Below are positions 1 through 7,972 of a DNA stretch of 64,000 bases, piece by piece. The stretch comes from Alicyclobacillus fastidiosus. Lineage in GTDB: Bacteria; Bacillota; Bacilli; Alicyclobacillales; Alicyclobacillaceae. The stretch is taken from NCBI RefSeq assembly GCF_026651875.1, contig NZ_CP104067.1, positions 4,826,501 to 4,890,500 on the forward strand, read 5' to 3'. The first letter of the stretch is position 1. Each line of letters opens with the position of its first letter. The position numbers and the translations under genes are program-made. The notes under the pieces are model-generated. The model saw nothing but the letters and a program-made list of their open reading frames with translations. It was not told the DNA's origin and ran no database searches.

Positions 1-100
1 CCGAGACGAATCCCCAAAACAAACTTACGGGCATGCCTAGTATTTCACGCTCTTTTGCGCTTTGTACGTCGATAGACACAGGTAATCCCCTCTCTTCCAT
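1..100 (-). CDS. MFS transporter, N-terminal fragment (cut by window edge)
   Basis: A minus-strand reading frame opens with ATG at 98-100 and runs off the window after about 33 residues, beginning MEERGLPVSIDVQSAKERE. The segment LGMPVSLFWGFVS resembles the entry into the first membrane helix of the RbtT/DalT/CsbX group of polyol MFS transporters; that assignment is from recall of the family and is tentative. It lies 85 bases after dhaL in the same direction, so it probably supplies uptake for the polyol operon. The ribosome site is weak (TTGGAACAG upstream). A GAAGGGG/CCCCTTC hairpin at 123-141 sits in the gap and could modulate read-through. The rest of the gene is outside the window. Confidence 0.45.
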   Translation of the reverse strand, partial: MEERGLPVSIDVQSAKEREILGMPVSLFWGFVS

Positions 101-185
101 GATCGCTGTTCCAACTCTGATAGAAGGGGGATTGCCCCTTCCATCCCCGCTTCCACAGCCAGTCCTCTTCTGCGGTGCGCCGCAA

Positions 186-833
186 TCAGCCTGCGAATTC
201 GCCCACTCGCAACGAGACGAGGTCTGCTCCGGCTTGCAACACGACATATGCCGACGCGGCACCCGGGTCTACACCACCACGGGAGCGTTCACCTAAGCGG
301 CTCGACCTCCCAATGTTCGCGACCATCTCACGAGTGGATTCCATGCCCGCATGCGCTTCCTGCATCGCCGTCTTCACCTTGTCGGCCCATGACCCTTGAG
401 CGTCCATACTGTCGCGAAGCGTTTGCGCGAACGGCAATAGTGTATCAAGCAATGTTTTATCACCGAGCTGTGCCTTTCCTCGTTCCTGCATGCCTGCTAC
501 CCCAAGTTGAATCATCTGCACACAATCTTCGGCTGACAGCGCAGACTTTCCAGTTGCGTACTTGGCAGCGCGGAGGAACGCCGTTCCGTACAGAGGGCCG
601 ATCGATGCACCGACAGCTTGAATAAACGACTTGGCGCAAACTTTTAGATACTCGCCAATATCCGTAAATTCATCCGGCGATACAGCGCATGCAGCCGCGA
701 AACCGATGTCCATACTGATGCCGTGATCGCCGTCTCCAGCGAACCCGTCCAATTCGCACAATTCGTCGCGCTTCTCGTGAATGCGTTTGGAGATTTCCTG
801 GAATAATTCATGTAATTGCTGTAGTTGAATCAT
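186..833 (-). CDS. dhaL: Dihydroxyacetone kinase family, ADP/ATP-binding subunit DhaL
   Basis: Nucleotide-binding subunit of a dihydroxyacetone-type kinase. It binds Mg-nucleotide and passes phosphate to the ketose held covalently by DhaK. The signature GFAGDGDHGISMD near the N-terminus supplies the Mg-coordinating aspartates, and GDKTLLD lies in the middle, as in DhaL proteins of about 210 residues. The ATG at 833 is chosen because AAGGAAGG lies a normal distance upstream; the ATG at 842 is too close and the longer frame would overlap dhaK. It follows dhaK after 26 bases. No PTS-type DhaM is present, so the phosphate donor is either ATP or a DhaM encoded elsewhere. Given the neighbours, the substrate may be an erythrulose-type ketose rather than dihydroxyacetone. 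Confidence 0.9.
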   Translation of the reverse strand: MIQLQQLHELFQEISKRIHEKRDELCELDGFAGDGDHGISMDIGFAAACAVSPDEFTDIGEYLKVCAKSFIQAVGASIGPLYGTAFLRAAKYATGKSALSAEDCVQMIQLGVAGMQERGKAQLGDKTLLDTLLPFAQTLRDSMDAQGSWADKVKTAMQEAHAGMESTREMVANIGRSSRLGERSRGGVDPGAASAYVVLQAGADLVSLRVGEFAG

Positions 834-859
834 CGAATTCATTCCTTCCTTCAACGACC

Positions 860-1855
860 TCAAAAATCGAAACACATCGTCTTTGCAGGGGCATCGATCA
901 ACTCTTTCAACTCGTCGTCCAATTTCATGATGGTCAACGAACATCCAGCCATTTCCTGAGACGTGATATATTCCCCGACAAACGACTTGTGAACGCGAAT
1001 GTTCAACTTGGCTAGCTCATCGACGACATTGTCGTAGACGATGTAGAGTTCCAGCAGAGAGGTTGCCCCTAAGCCATTGACCATGACCGCGACGTCCGAA
1101 CCTTCGTAAGGGAAATCCCCACAAATGGATTCCACGAGCTCCTTGGCGACCTCTCGTGCAGACATGAGTTTGGTTCGACGAATGCCAGGTTCGCCGTGAA
1201 CACCCATACCAATTTCCATCTCGTCAGGTCCAATCGAGAAATTCGGTTTCCCCGTTTGCGGGAGTGAGCAAGGCTCCAGCGCGACGCCCATCGAACGCGT
1301 CCAATTGTTCGCCTTCTCCGTCGTTTCATACACCTCATCTAACGAAGCGCCAGTCCTCGATTTTGCACCCGCTATTTTATAAATAAAGACCTCGCCTGCA
1401 ATGCCGCGCCGCTTGTGCTCCTCGCCCTTTGGTGCAGACGCGACGTCATCGTGAACGACCAATTCGCGAACCTGGTGACCGTCCATCTCCGCCAGCTCTG
1501 CAGCCATGGAAAAGTTCATATTGTCTCCAGAATAATTTCCGTAGATCAACAGAACGCCAGCCCCTTGATCTACCTCTTTCGTCGCCGTCAGAATCGGGTA
1601 CGGTGAAGGTGAGGCGAAGATATTTCCGACAGCGACCCCATCCGCAAAGCCCTCGCCGACATAGCCGATGAATGAAGGCTCGTGCCCGGATCCCCCGCCG
1701 ATGACGACCCCCACCGTTCCAGGATCCAGGGTCGTCCGGACGATTGCCCGAGGGTCTTCGTCCGATTTTTTAAGTAGGCCACCATGCATCCGCAAGATGC
1801 CAGACAACATATCGTCAATGACTCTATCAGGGTGATTAATGAGTTTCTTGGCCAT
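860..1855 (-). CDS. dhaK: Dihydroxyacetone kinase family, substrate-binding subunit DhaK
   Basis: Substrate subunit of a ketose kinase acting with DhaL. The protein (about 331 aa) has the family landmarks GGGSGHEPSF near residue 55, GNYSGDNMNF, and MGVHGEPG near residue 220, whose histidine forms the hemiaminal bond with the ketose carbonyl. The length matches DhaK. The ATG at 1855 has AGGTGA upstream; a GTG at 1864 with GGAAG is an alternative. Either way the start lies inside the end of the rpiB-like gene, which implies translational coupling. In relatives using threitol or erythritol, DhaK/DhaL-type kinases (DerK, LerK) phosphorylate erythrulose; that role here is inferred from context. 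Confidence 0.92.
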   Translation of the reverse strand: MAKKLINHPDRVIDDMLSGILRMHGGLLKKSDEDPRAIVRTTLDPGTVGVVIGGGSGHEPSFIGYVGEGFADGVAVGNIFASPSPYPILTATKEVDQGAGVLLIYGNYSGDNMNFSMAAELAEMDGHQVRELVVHDDVASAPKGEEHKRRGIAGEVFIYKIAGAKSRTGASLDEVYETTEKANNWTRSMGVALEPCSLPQTGKPNFSIGPDEMEIGMGVHGEPGIRRTKLMSAREVAKELVESICGDFPYEGSDVAVMVNGLGATSLLELYIVYDNVVDELAKLNIRVHKSFVGEYITSQEMAGCSLTIMKLDDELKELIDAPAKTMCFDF

Positions 1856-2309
1856 CTCGTTCACCTATTTCTTCCGACTCGTAGTGTGCAATCTTGTCAA
1901 CCTTGCGCGCTGAATTCCCACCTTGAAACTCACTTGCCAACCAAGCGTCGACGATACTCTTGGCAAGTTCAGGTCCAATTACGCGTGATCCAAATGTTAA
2001 AACCTGTGCGTTGTTGCTTTTTCTCGCTCGTTCTGCCGAGTACGTGTCGTGGCAAACCGCAGCGCGGACGCCCTTCACTTTGTTTGCGGTAATGGCAACG
2101 CCCAGCCCCGTACCACATATCAAGATGGCGCGTTCAAAGTGGCCCGCTTGAATTTCCTTCGCCACCTTGTACGCGACATCCGGGTAATCCGCCACCTCCG
2201 CTTGACCACACCCAAAGTCCACCGGATTTTGTCCTCTTTCCTTCAGATGCTCGATAATCGTTTCTTTCAACTCAATTGCGACGTCATCGCAGCCAATTGC
2301 AATGTCCAT
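1836..2309 (-). CDS. rpiB: RpiB/LacAB-family sugar-phosphate isomerase
   Basis: An aldose-ketose phosphate isomerase of the RpiB/LacA/LacB fold, 157 aa. Visible landmarks are the N-terminal MDIAIGCDD strand-turn, ADYPDVA, the catalytic-cysteine motif ICGTGLGVAITANK and the CHDTYSAERARKSNNAQV segment. The start at 2309 has GGAGG nine to ten bases upstream; the longer TTG frame begins within that ribosome site and is rejected. Its stop overlaps the start of dhaK. In tetritol pathways the corresponding enzyme (DerI) interconverts D-erythrulose-4-phosphate and D-erythrose-4-phosphate, while in other pathways the family acts on ribose-5-phosphate or allose-6-phosphate. The substrate cannot be read from the sequence, but neighbouring DhaK/DhaL favours a tetrose phosphate. 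Confidence 0.85.
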   Translation of the reverse strand: MDIAIGCDDVAIELKETIIEHLKERGQNPVDFGCGQAEVADYPDVAYKVAKEIQAGHFERAILICGTGLGVAITANKVKGVRAAVCHDTYSAERARKSNNAQVLTFGSRVIGPELAKSIVDAWLASEFQGGNSARKVDKIAHYESEEIGERDGQETH

Positions 2310-2343
2310 CGTACCGTCTCCCTCCAAGCAGTTCTCTATTTGA

Positions 2344-3138
2344 TCAGATCAGTGTGTACCCACCATCGACGTTCATCACGGCGCCTGTGATATACGATGA
2401 AGCCTCGGACGCCAGAAATAGTGCGAGCCCACTGAGCTCGTTGGGAAGCCCTAAGCGCCGCATTGGAATCGCGTCGAGGAGGTGATAGAATTTTCCTCCC
2501 GGTTCGAAGTCCGGTCCGGTCATATCCGTTTTCATGTAGCCGGGCGCGATGGCGTTCACGCGAATGCCGTACTCGGCCCACTCTACTGCGCAGGATTTGG
2601 TGAACATGGCCACCGCAGCTTTGGAAGTATTGTAGGCAGCCTGCTCCATCGGAACGTTCACAATTTCTCCAGACATCGAAGCCATGTTGATAATGGAGCC
2701 CTTTGTGCGGCGTTGAATCATTTCACGCGCGACATACTTGGAAACCAGAAACACGCCCGTCAAATTGATCCCCATCGTTCGATTCCAAGCATCGAGTGTC
2801 ATCTCTTCGACGCCGACACGGTCTACAATTCCGGCGTTGTTGATCACGACATCGATATCACCGTAGGTATCTACCACGTGTCGGACGACCGCTTCTACCT
2901 GTTCTTCATTTGTTACATCGAGTTCGATGCCTTCACATGTCGCGGTTGTCCGTGCGAGTTGATTGAGCTCGGTGGCCGTCTGCTTCACTAGGTCTGCGTC
3001 GATGTCGCCAAGTACGACATGACATCCGTGTTGTACGAAGGCCTCCCCGTAATTTCGGCCCAATCCTCGTGCACCGCCAGTGATGAGAACTGTCTTCCCA
3101 CTTACATCAAACAGGTTTGCATTCGATTGCACGGTCAT
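2344..3138 (-). CDS. Short-chain dehydrogenase/reductase
   Basis: A classical SDR of 264 aa that oxidises or reduces an alcohol with NAD(P). It shows the cofactor motif TGGARGLGRNYG, an acidic residue after the second strand (GDID, suggesting NAD preference), the NNAG motif, and the catalytic Ser followed by YNTSK in MASMSGEIVNVPMEQAAYNTSK. The ATG at 3138 is chosen because GAGGTGG lies directly upstream; the ATG at 3162 has no ribosome site. It lies between the zinc dehydrogenase and the isomerase with gaps of about 35 bases, so it is co-transcribed with them. It may oxidise a polyol to a ketose; two dehydrogenases in one operon could handle two stereoisomers. Confidence 0.88.
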   Translation of the reverse strand: MTVQSNANLFDVSGKTVLITGGARGLGRNYGEAFVQHGCHVVLGDIDADLVKQTATELNQLARTTATCEGIELDVTNEEQVEAVVRHVVDTYGDIDVVINNAGIVDRVGVEEMTLDAWNRTMGINLTGVFLVSKYVAREMIQRRTKGSIINMASMSGEIVNVPMEQAAYNTSKAAVAMFTKSCAVEWAEYGIRVNAIAPGYMKTDMTGPDFEPGGKFYHLLDAIPMRRLGLPNELSGLALFLASEASSYITGAVMNVDGGYTLI

Positions 3139-3174
3139 ACAGCCACCTCGCCTCATGTCCATTTCGTCGTGTGA

Positions 3175-4254
3175 TCAAGCTTCGGGAATGAGAATCACCT
3201 TGAGCGAATTGACGCCCTTCTTCATCAATTGGAAGCCTTCCTCAAACCGCTCCAAAGGCAGTTGGTGTGTAACGACGCCCTCCGTTGGCAAGCTGCCGTT
3301 TTGAATCCCTTCAATCACAAGCGGATAACAATACGGTCCAAGGTGAGAACCGAGCACATCGAGCTCCTTGCGGTCGCTGATAATGCTCCAATCGACTGAC
3401 ACCGGGTCTTTAAACACGCTAAACTCGACGAAGCGCCCCAATTTCCTGATCAGTTGTAGCCCCTGTACCACACTTGGAGCAGCACCGCTCGCCTCGATAT
3501 AGATATCCGCGCCATAACCGCCGGTCATCTCCTTGATTTTTGCAACGACATCCTCTTCCGCCGGGTTCATGACGAGGTCCGCTCCGAATTTCTTAGCCAG
3601 TTCAAGTCTTTCCGGGCGCAAATCCAAGACGACAAGTTTGCCGGGACCGCGCAGCTTCGCCGCGCCGATCATGCCAAGGCCAAGCGTCCCCGCCCCGGAA
3701 ATCACGACGAAATCGCCCAGTTGAATATTGGCGCGCTGAACGGCGTGCATTGAGCATGCATACGGTTCAATCAGAATCGCCTGTTCCAGCGTCAGATCCT
3801 TTGGAACCTTGTGTTGGATCCCTTCAACCGGGAACTTCATATACTCCGCCATGCCACCGTTTACATTGTTCTGAAAGCCGTAAAGGTCGTGTTTCTCACA
3901 CATCCAATACTCACCGCGATTGCAAAATCGGCACTCCCAACACGGGACAATCTGCTCAGAAATGACCCTATCACCTATGGCAAAATCGCCCTTCACGCCT
4001 TCTCCAATTTCGACGATCTCGCCAATGAACTCATGACCCGGAATCATTGGTTCTTTGATATATTTCGGCTGGCCATCGCCCCCCCAGAAACTCGGAGCAC
4101 CATCCCAAGCCTTCACATCCCCCGCGCAAATGCCACAGGCCTCAACCTTAATGACCATTTCACCTCTGTCTGCGCGCGGGACCTCTACTGTCTCCAAGCG
4201 ATAGTCCCCAGGTCCGTAGCAGACAACTGCCTTCATATGCGATGGGATAGACAT
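3175..4254 (-). CDS. Zinc-dependent alcohol (polyol) dehydrogenase
   Basis: A medium-chain zinc alcohol dehydrogenase of 359 aa. The catalytic zinc ligands are in ACGICAGD and the PGHEF motif, the structural zinc site is the cysteine cluster CWECRFCNRGEYWMC, and the nucleotide-binding loop is GAGTLGLG followed by DLRPERLELA, which points to NAD. The ATG at 4254 has AGAGGTG seven bases upstream. It is the first gene of the minus-strand operon and faces the DeoR gene across a 287-base control region. The family includes sorbitol, threonine and L-threitol dehydrogenases (LthD). With SDR, RpiB and DhaKL downstream it likely carries out the first oxidation of a polyol. Confidence 0.88.
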   Translation of the reverse strand: MSIPSHMKAVVCYGPGDYRLETVEVPRADRGEMVIKVEACGICAGDVKAWDGAPSFWGGDGQPKYIKEPMIPGHEFIGEIVEIGEGVKGDFAIGDRVISEQIVPCWECRFCNRGEYWMCEKHDLYGFQNNVNGGMAEYMKFPVEGIQHKVPKDLTLEQAILIEPYACSMHAVQRANIQLGDFVVISGAGTLGLGMIGAAKLRGPGKLVVLDLRPERLELAKKFGADLVMNPAEEDVVAKIKEMTGGYGADIYIEASGAAPSVVQGLQLIRKLGRFVEFSVFKDPVSVDWSIISDRKELDVLGSHLGPYCYPLVIEGIQNGSLPTEGVVTHQLPLERFEEGFQLMKKGVNSLKVILIPEA

Positions 4255-4541
4255 ACATGAACACCTCTTCTTAAAATTCAAATACGAACATCCTACAGCG
4301 CTTACAAGTATCGTACCAAACTTAGATAGAGACGCTTGCTCCTAAAAATACCAATGGTTCGCGCATATCCATCTATGTTTCGCTTGGTTTTCTACATTTT
4401 CATTAACTATCGTTTATTTGTCAATACGTCTTTCGATAACTTTCAATTATTTTTATTTTATTGTGGAGTAGGTGCGAAAATGCAAAATATAAAATACAAT
4501 ACAAGTAGAGAACAGTGGTGGCTATCGCGGGAGGAACATCC
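4255..4541. promoter_or_regulatory. Divergent control region between the polyol operon and the DeoR gene
   Basis: This AT-rich 287-base gap separates two divergent starts and must hold both promoters. On the minus strand TTGGTA, then 18 bases, then TAGGAT upstream of the dehydrogenase is a possible sigma-A promoter. On the plus side the segment from about 4416 to 4465 is very AT-rich and probably holds the regulator promoter, but no clean pair of hexamers stands out. The DeoR protein presumably binds here. Confidence 0.45.
4293..4307 (-). promoter_or_regulatory. cre-like site (possible CcpA operator)
   Basis: Read on the minus strand the sequence TTGTAAGCGCTGTAG fits 13 of 15 positions of the catabolite-responsive element WTGNAANCGNWNNCW; the two misses are at the 3' end. 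It lies about 40 bases before the dehydrogenase start, overlapping the candidate -10, where CcpA binding would repress. This is consensus matching by eye and is only suggestive. Confidence 0.35.
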
Positions 4542-5321
4542 ATGAAGGATCTATATACAGAAGAGCGACGTACTCTCATCCTCAAAAATATTGAGGCGAA
4601 TTCGCGGGTATCGGTTTCGGAGTTGGCGAAGCATTTCAACGTGTCAGAGGCGACTATCCGTACCGACCTCCGGTACTTGGAAGACAAGAACTTGCTGCAG
4701 AGAACTCGGGGCGGTGCCATCGCAGCCGACGAAAACGATTTGAGTTTTGCAAGTAGACTTACGCAGCACATCGATGAAAAACAAGCGATAGCACTAGCGT
4801 CGCTTCAGTACATTCACGAACACGATTCAATTCTCTTCGATGCGAGCTCAACGTGTCTTGAGCTTGCAAAAATGCTGCGAAAAACGGATATGACACTCAC
4901 GGTGATCACCAATGGTATACATGCTGCGCAGGCCCTTGTCGACAATCCGAATATCACCACGATGCTCATCGGCGGGGTCTTGCGCAATCAAAACAACGTC
5001 GAAGGGTTGATGGGGGCGGAAATTCTCGACAAAGTATACGTAAAGAAGTTCTTCTTCTCGGCACGGGCAGCTTCTCCTGAAGGAGATTTGATGGATTTCG
5101 ATCTGCACGAGGTAGATTTGAAACGACGTATGTTCGATAAGAGTATGGAGCGCTACTGCTTGCTCGACTCCTCGAAATTAGGTAAATACTCTGTGGGGAT
5201 TTTCGGATCGTTAGCAAAGACCCACACCGTCATCACGGACGGCGGTGCAGAGAAGATGTATGCCAAGTCGTTTCCAAACCTTCAAATCACGACAGCCAAG
5301 CCGCTTCGTTCCGACAAATAA
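4542..5321 (+). CDS. DeoR-family transcriptional regulator of the polyol operon
   Basis: A 259-aa DeoR/GlpR-type regulator. The N-terminus holds the winged helix-turn-helix RRTLILKNIEANSRVSVSEL continuing into an SEATIRTDLRYLED recognition helix, and the rest is the sugar-phosphate sensing domain with the ITNG, LIGG and DSSKLGK landmarks of the family. The ATG at 4542 is preceded by GGGAGGAACATCC; the longer frame from 4515 lacks a ribosome site. It is divergent from the dehydrogenase-SDR-RpiB-DhaK-DhaL operon, the usual arrangement for a local repressor released by a phosphorylated pathway intermediate. The effector is not known; an erythrulose or erythrose phosphate would fit. Confidence 0.9.
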   Translation: MKDLYTEERRTLILKNIEANSRVSVSELAKHFNVSEATIRTDLRYLEDKNLLQRTRGGAIAADENDLSFASRLTQHIDEKQAIALASLQYIHEHDSILFDASSTCLELAKMLRKTDMTLTVITNGIHAAQALVDNPNITTMLIGGVLRNQNNVEGLMGAEILDKVYVKKFFFSARAASPEGDLMDFDLHEVDLKRRMFDKSMERYCLLDSSKLGKYSVGIFGSLAKTHTVITDGGAEKMYAKSFPNLQITTAKPLRSDK

Positions 5322-5360
5322 AGCGTTCAATGCGTGCAGGAATGCACGCGAAGATGGAAA

Positions 5361-6818
5361 TCACCGAGTCACCGGAACTTCTCGCTTGCGTCCTCTCAAC
5401 GACGAGATCACCGAGCCCAAAAGGCAAACGCCAGCCGCTGACCAAAATACCATGTGCAGCGCTGAGATAAACGGATGCACTGGCACGTTGGTGAGCGACG
5501 CCTGGGTGGCCATTCCGGTCAACGCGTGCAGACGGATGGAAAACAGAGAAACGGAGAATGCAATCCCCAATACCATCCCAATGTTTCGAACGAGGGCGTT
5601 CAAGCCGCCCACCAGGCCCACTTTCTCCCTTGGCGCGGTGCCCATCAAGCTCGAATTGTTGGGTGATTGAAACATCCCTTGACCCACGCCGAAAATGCAT
5701 AGATGCAAGGCGACGAGCCACACCGCGACGTGTGTGGAGAGCAATGTCAGAAGGATAAAACCAAGAGCATTGAGGGCAAGCCCACCTGTTGTCAGTACAT
5801 TCGGGCCAATTTTATCGGACAACGAGCCAGAGAGCGGAGCCACGACTGCCATGGTCAGAGGGTAGGCCATCATCACAGTACCGGTGACTTGTGGGCTCAC
5901 GTGTAGCACGTCTTCTAGGTAGAACGGCATCATCGTAGTTGTGCAAAACAGTGAAATAAAGGACAACATAGCTGCAAAACTGGCCGAGGTAAACGCCCGA
6001 TTCCGATACAGAGAGAAGTCAATAATTGGATTGCGCGCCAGCCGTTCGCGAATGCCAAACAGAACCAAAAGTACGATGGCTACCGCAAGATACAGGAGAC
6101 TGCGCGCGGATGACCATCCCCAGGAATCCCCGTTCGATATCATGTACAAGAGTGAGATGATCCCCACCACAAACAAGCCCGATCCAGCGTAATCAAACCG
6201 ACCTGACCTGGCAGATGCGGCGTTTCCTCTCGGTAAGAGAAACAACCCGGCGACGAACCCGACCACACCAATCGGAACATTCACCCAGAAAATTGATGGC
6301 CAGCCAAAATACCCAATCAACACCCCACCCACCGCCGGACCCGCGAGGGAGCCCAGTGACACCATGGAACCGATCACACCAAAAGCGCGCCCACGCTGAT
6401 GCGCCGGGAATGTCGTGAAAACCAGCGCTTGGCTGTTCGCCATCAACAAAGAAGCTCCAATCGCTTGTAAGATCCTCGATCCGATGAGCAGCGAAATCGA
6501 TCCCGACAGCGCACAACAGGCGGATCCGGCGGAAAAAACCAAGAAGCCGACGTTGTACAAGCGACTGCGCCCGAACCGATCCGCCAAGTTCCCGACCAGT
6601 GGGAGCATCGCACAAATGGTCAGCAGATAGGCAGATACCACCCATTGAACGACATGTAACGGGACGTGTAACGACTCAGAGATGGTCGGCAACCCAACAT
6701 TGGCAATACTGCCATCCAAAGTCGACATAAAGGTGCCAACGGACACATTTGCTAGGATCCACCACGTTCTTGGATTGCCCTCTCTAGTAACCGCCTGCCC
6801 AGGCTTCGATTCCACCAT
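5361..6818 (-). CDS. DHA2-family (EmrB/QacA) MFS multidrug transporter
   Basis: A 485-aa integral membrane protein of the 14-helix drug:H+ antiporter 2 family. The first helix carries the family motif TFMSTLDGSIANVGLPTI, the A-type loop is GNLADRFGRSRLY, and the antiporter C motif appears as GSMVSLGSLAGPAVGG. The ATG at 6818 has GAGGAG seven bases upstream, and the GTG at 6833 lies inside that site. It converges with the DeoR gene with 39 bases between stops. No dedicated regulator is intact nearby; the LysR remnant that diverges from it may once have served. The exported compound cannot be told from sequence. Confidence 0.88.
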   Translation of the reverse strand: MVESKPGQAVTREGNPRTWWILANVSVGTFMSTLDGSIANVGLPTISESLHVPLHVVQWVVSAYLLTICAMLPLVGNLADRFGRSRLYNVGFLVFSAGSACCALSGSISLLIGSRILQAIGASLLMANSQALVFTTFPAHQRGRAFGVIGSMVSLGSLAGPAVGGVLIGYFGWPSIFWVNVPIGVVGFVAGLFLLPRGNAASARSGRFDYAGSGLFVVGIISLLYMISNGDSWGWSSARSLLYLAVAIVLLVLFGIRERLARNPIIDFSLYRNRAFTSASFAAMLSFISLFCTTTMMPFYLEDVLHVSPQVTGTVMMAYPLTMAVVAPLSGSLSDKIGPNVLTTGGLALNALGFILLTLLSTHVAVWLVALHLCIFGVGQGMFQSPNNSSLMGTAPREKVGLVGGLNALVRNIGMVLGIAFSVSLFSIRLHALTGMATQASLTNVPVHPFISALHMVFWSAAGVCLLGSVISSLRGRKREVPVTR

Positions 6819-7080
6819 GTTTCGTCTCCTCACACCGCATCATTGCTGCATCTATGTATGGTATTTCGACAACTTCGTCGCTATCAGTCCCGCAGCTATA
6901 CTGTTTATTTTATCTTCCGAATTTACGAGAGTAAAATGATTAAAACAAATAATATTCCGAATATAGTAATATCCGTGCAGCTTTATGGGCGAAGAAGAAT
7001 CAATGAATTATCCATTGTGTAGTCGTTGACACCTATGCGACACATGAACGGCAATTCGGCTGGAAAAAATAGAGGGGGAC
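6819..7080. promoter_or_regulatory. Divergent AT-rich region with a TTCCGAAT repeat and palindrome
   Basis: The gap between the exporter and the LysR remnant contains the odd-length palindrome ATATTC-C-GAATAT at 6952-6964 and a second TTCCGAAT copy near 6915, about 40 bases apart. Both lie upstream of the exporter on the minus strand and could be binding sites for a repressor. No clear promoter hexamers were identified. Confidence 0.3.
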
Positions 7081-7110
7081 TTGGAAGCAGGCGACGAAGT
7101 GGAGAGGAGT

Positions 7111-7833
7111 ATGGATATCACACCCACTCACCATGACCGAACCCAAGTCAGCAATACAATGCTTCACGCGGGACTGCTGAGTGGAATTGGGGAAGAATTT
7201 CGAGGGATTCAGTCGTTGAAAATCACCACTCAAACCATCTATCTGATTGGTGCGAGTCACATGCTGAATCCCATTCTGGAACAGTCATCTAGCGCAGCTT
7301 ATCCATATGACTTCTTGTCCCAACTGCCGTACGTGCTTCCACGCGCGGGTGGCTCACTTCGCCGTCTGATCGACGCGATGTTTGCCAGGGAGGGGATCAA
7401 CAAACCGAATTTACTCGCGGAGATCGACCAAATTGAGGTACTTGGGCAAATGGTACAACAAGGCATCGCCTGTACGATATCAGCCAATGCCATCTGCGAT
7501 GGTAAGTACCCACTTACACATGTCCCTTTGAATTCATTGTTCCCTTTTCGATCCATCTATTTTATCTATAACCCGGAGCTTCCGCCGGATCTCAGCACAA
7601 AGATGAAAAAAGTGGGTCAGTACCTAAAAAGTCATGTGGATTCCATCCCGAAACCCGCAACAATTCACCATATCTGGAATCCAGATTCCGACTACGAAAG
7701 GGGGGTTGTGACGCCACTGCCACACGTGGAACGCGCGTCATCCACATCGAGCAACCTGTCGACTGTCGAGCCGGGAGAGGAACCGTCCACCTCCCAGCTC
7801 TTCCGCGACGGCATGAGCCCTTCCCGCGCGTAG
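7111..7833 (+). pseudogene. LysR-family regulator remnant lacking the DNA-binding domain
   Basis: The frame (opening at 7081 or at the ATG 7111) encodes a protein whose middle matches the second half of a LysR effector domain: LPYVLPRAGGSLRRLIDAMF, then AEIDQIEVLGQMVQQGIACT, the usual spacing before the last subdomain. There is no N-terminal helix-turn-helix or linker helix, and only about 260 bases separate it from the divergent exporter, too few to hold the missing 150 residues. The last 60 residues after SIPKPATIHH are not LysR-like and may be out-of-frame read-through. It is best read as a 5'-truncated, decayed regulator of the adjacent exporter, though expression as an effector-domain-only protein is possible. 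Confidence 0.6.
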
Positions 7834-7972
7834 ACTCGACCCCATAAACACACGGCCTATGGTCAGTCAAGACGAAGCTTGCCTAAGGAATTGGCAACGC
7901 AGGCGCGGTTTCCAGCATTCGCCTAAGAGGCGATATCACCTCATCGTTACGCGCCGAAACCGTCATCTAAAA

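Noticed and set aside
33..399. Overlapping plus-strand frames at the left edge
   Set aside because: They are antisense to the MFS fragment and dhaL, with no ribosome site or family resemblance.
7910..7935. TCGCCT/AGGCGA hairpin near 7917 as terminator of the yhf operon
   Set aside because: The stem is only 6 bp and has no U-run on either strand. It remains possible but was not listed as a feature.
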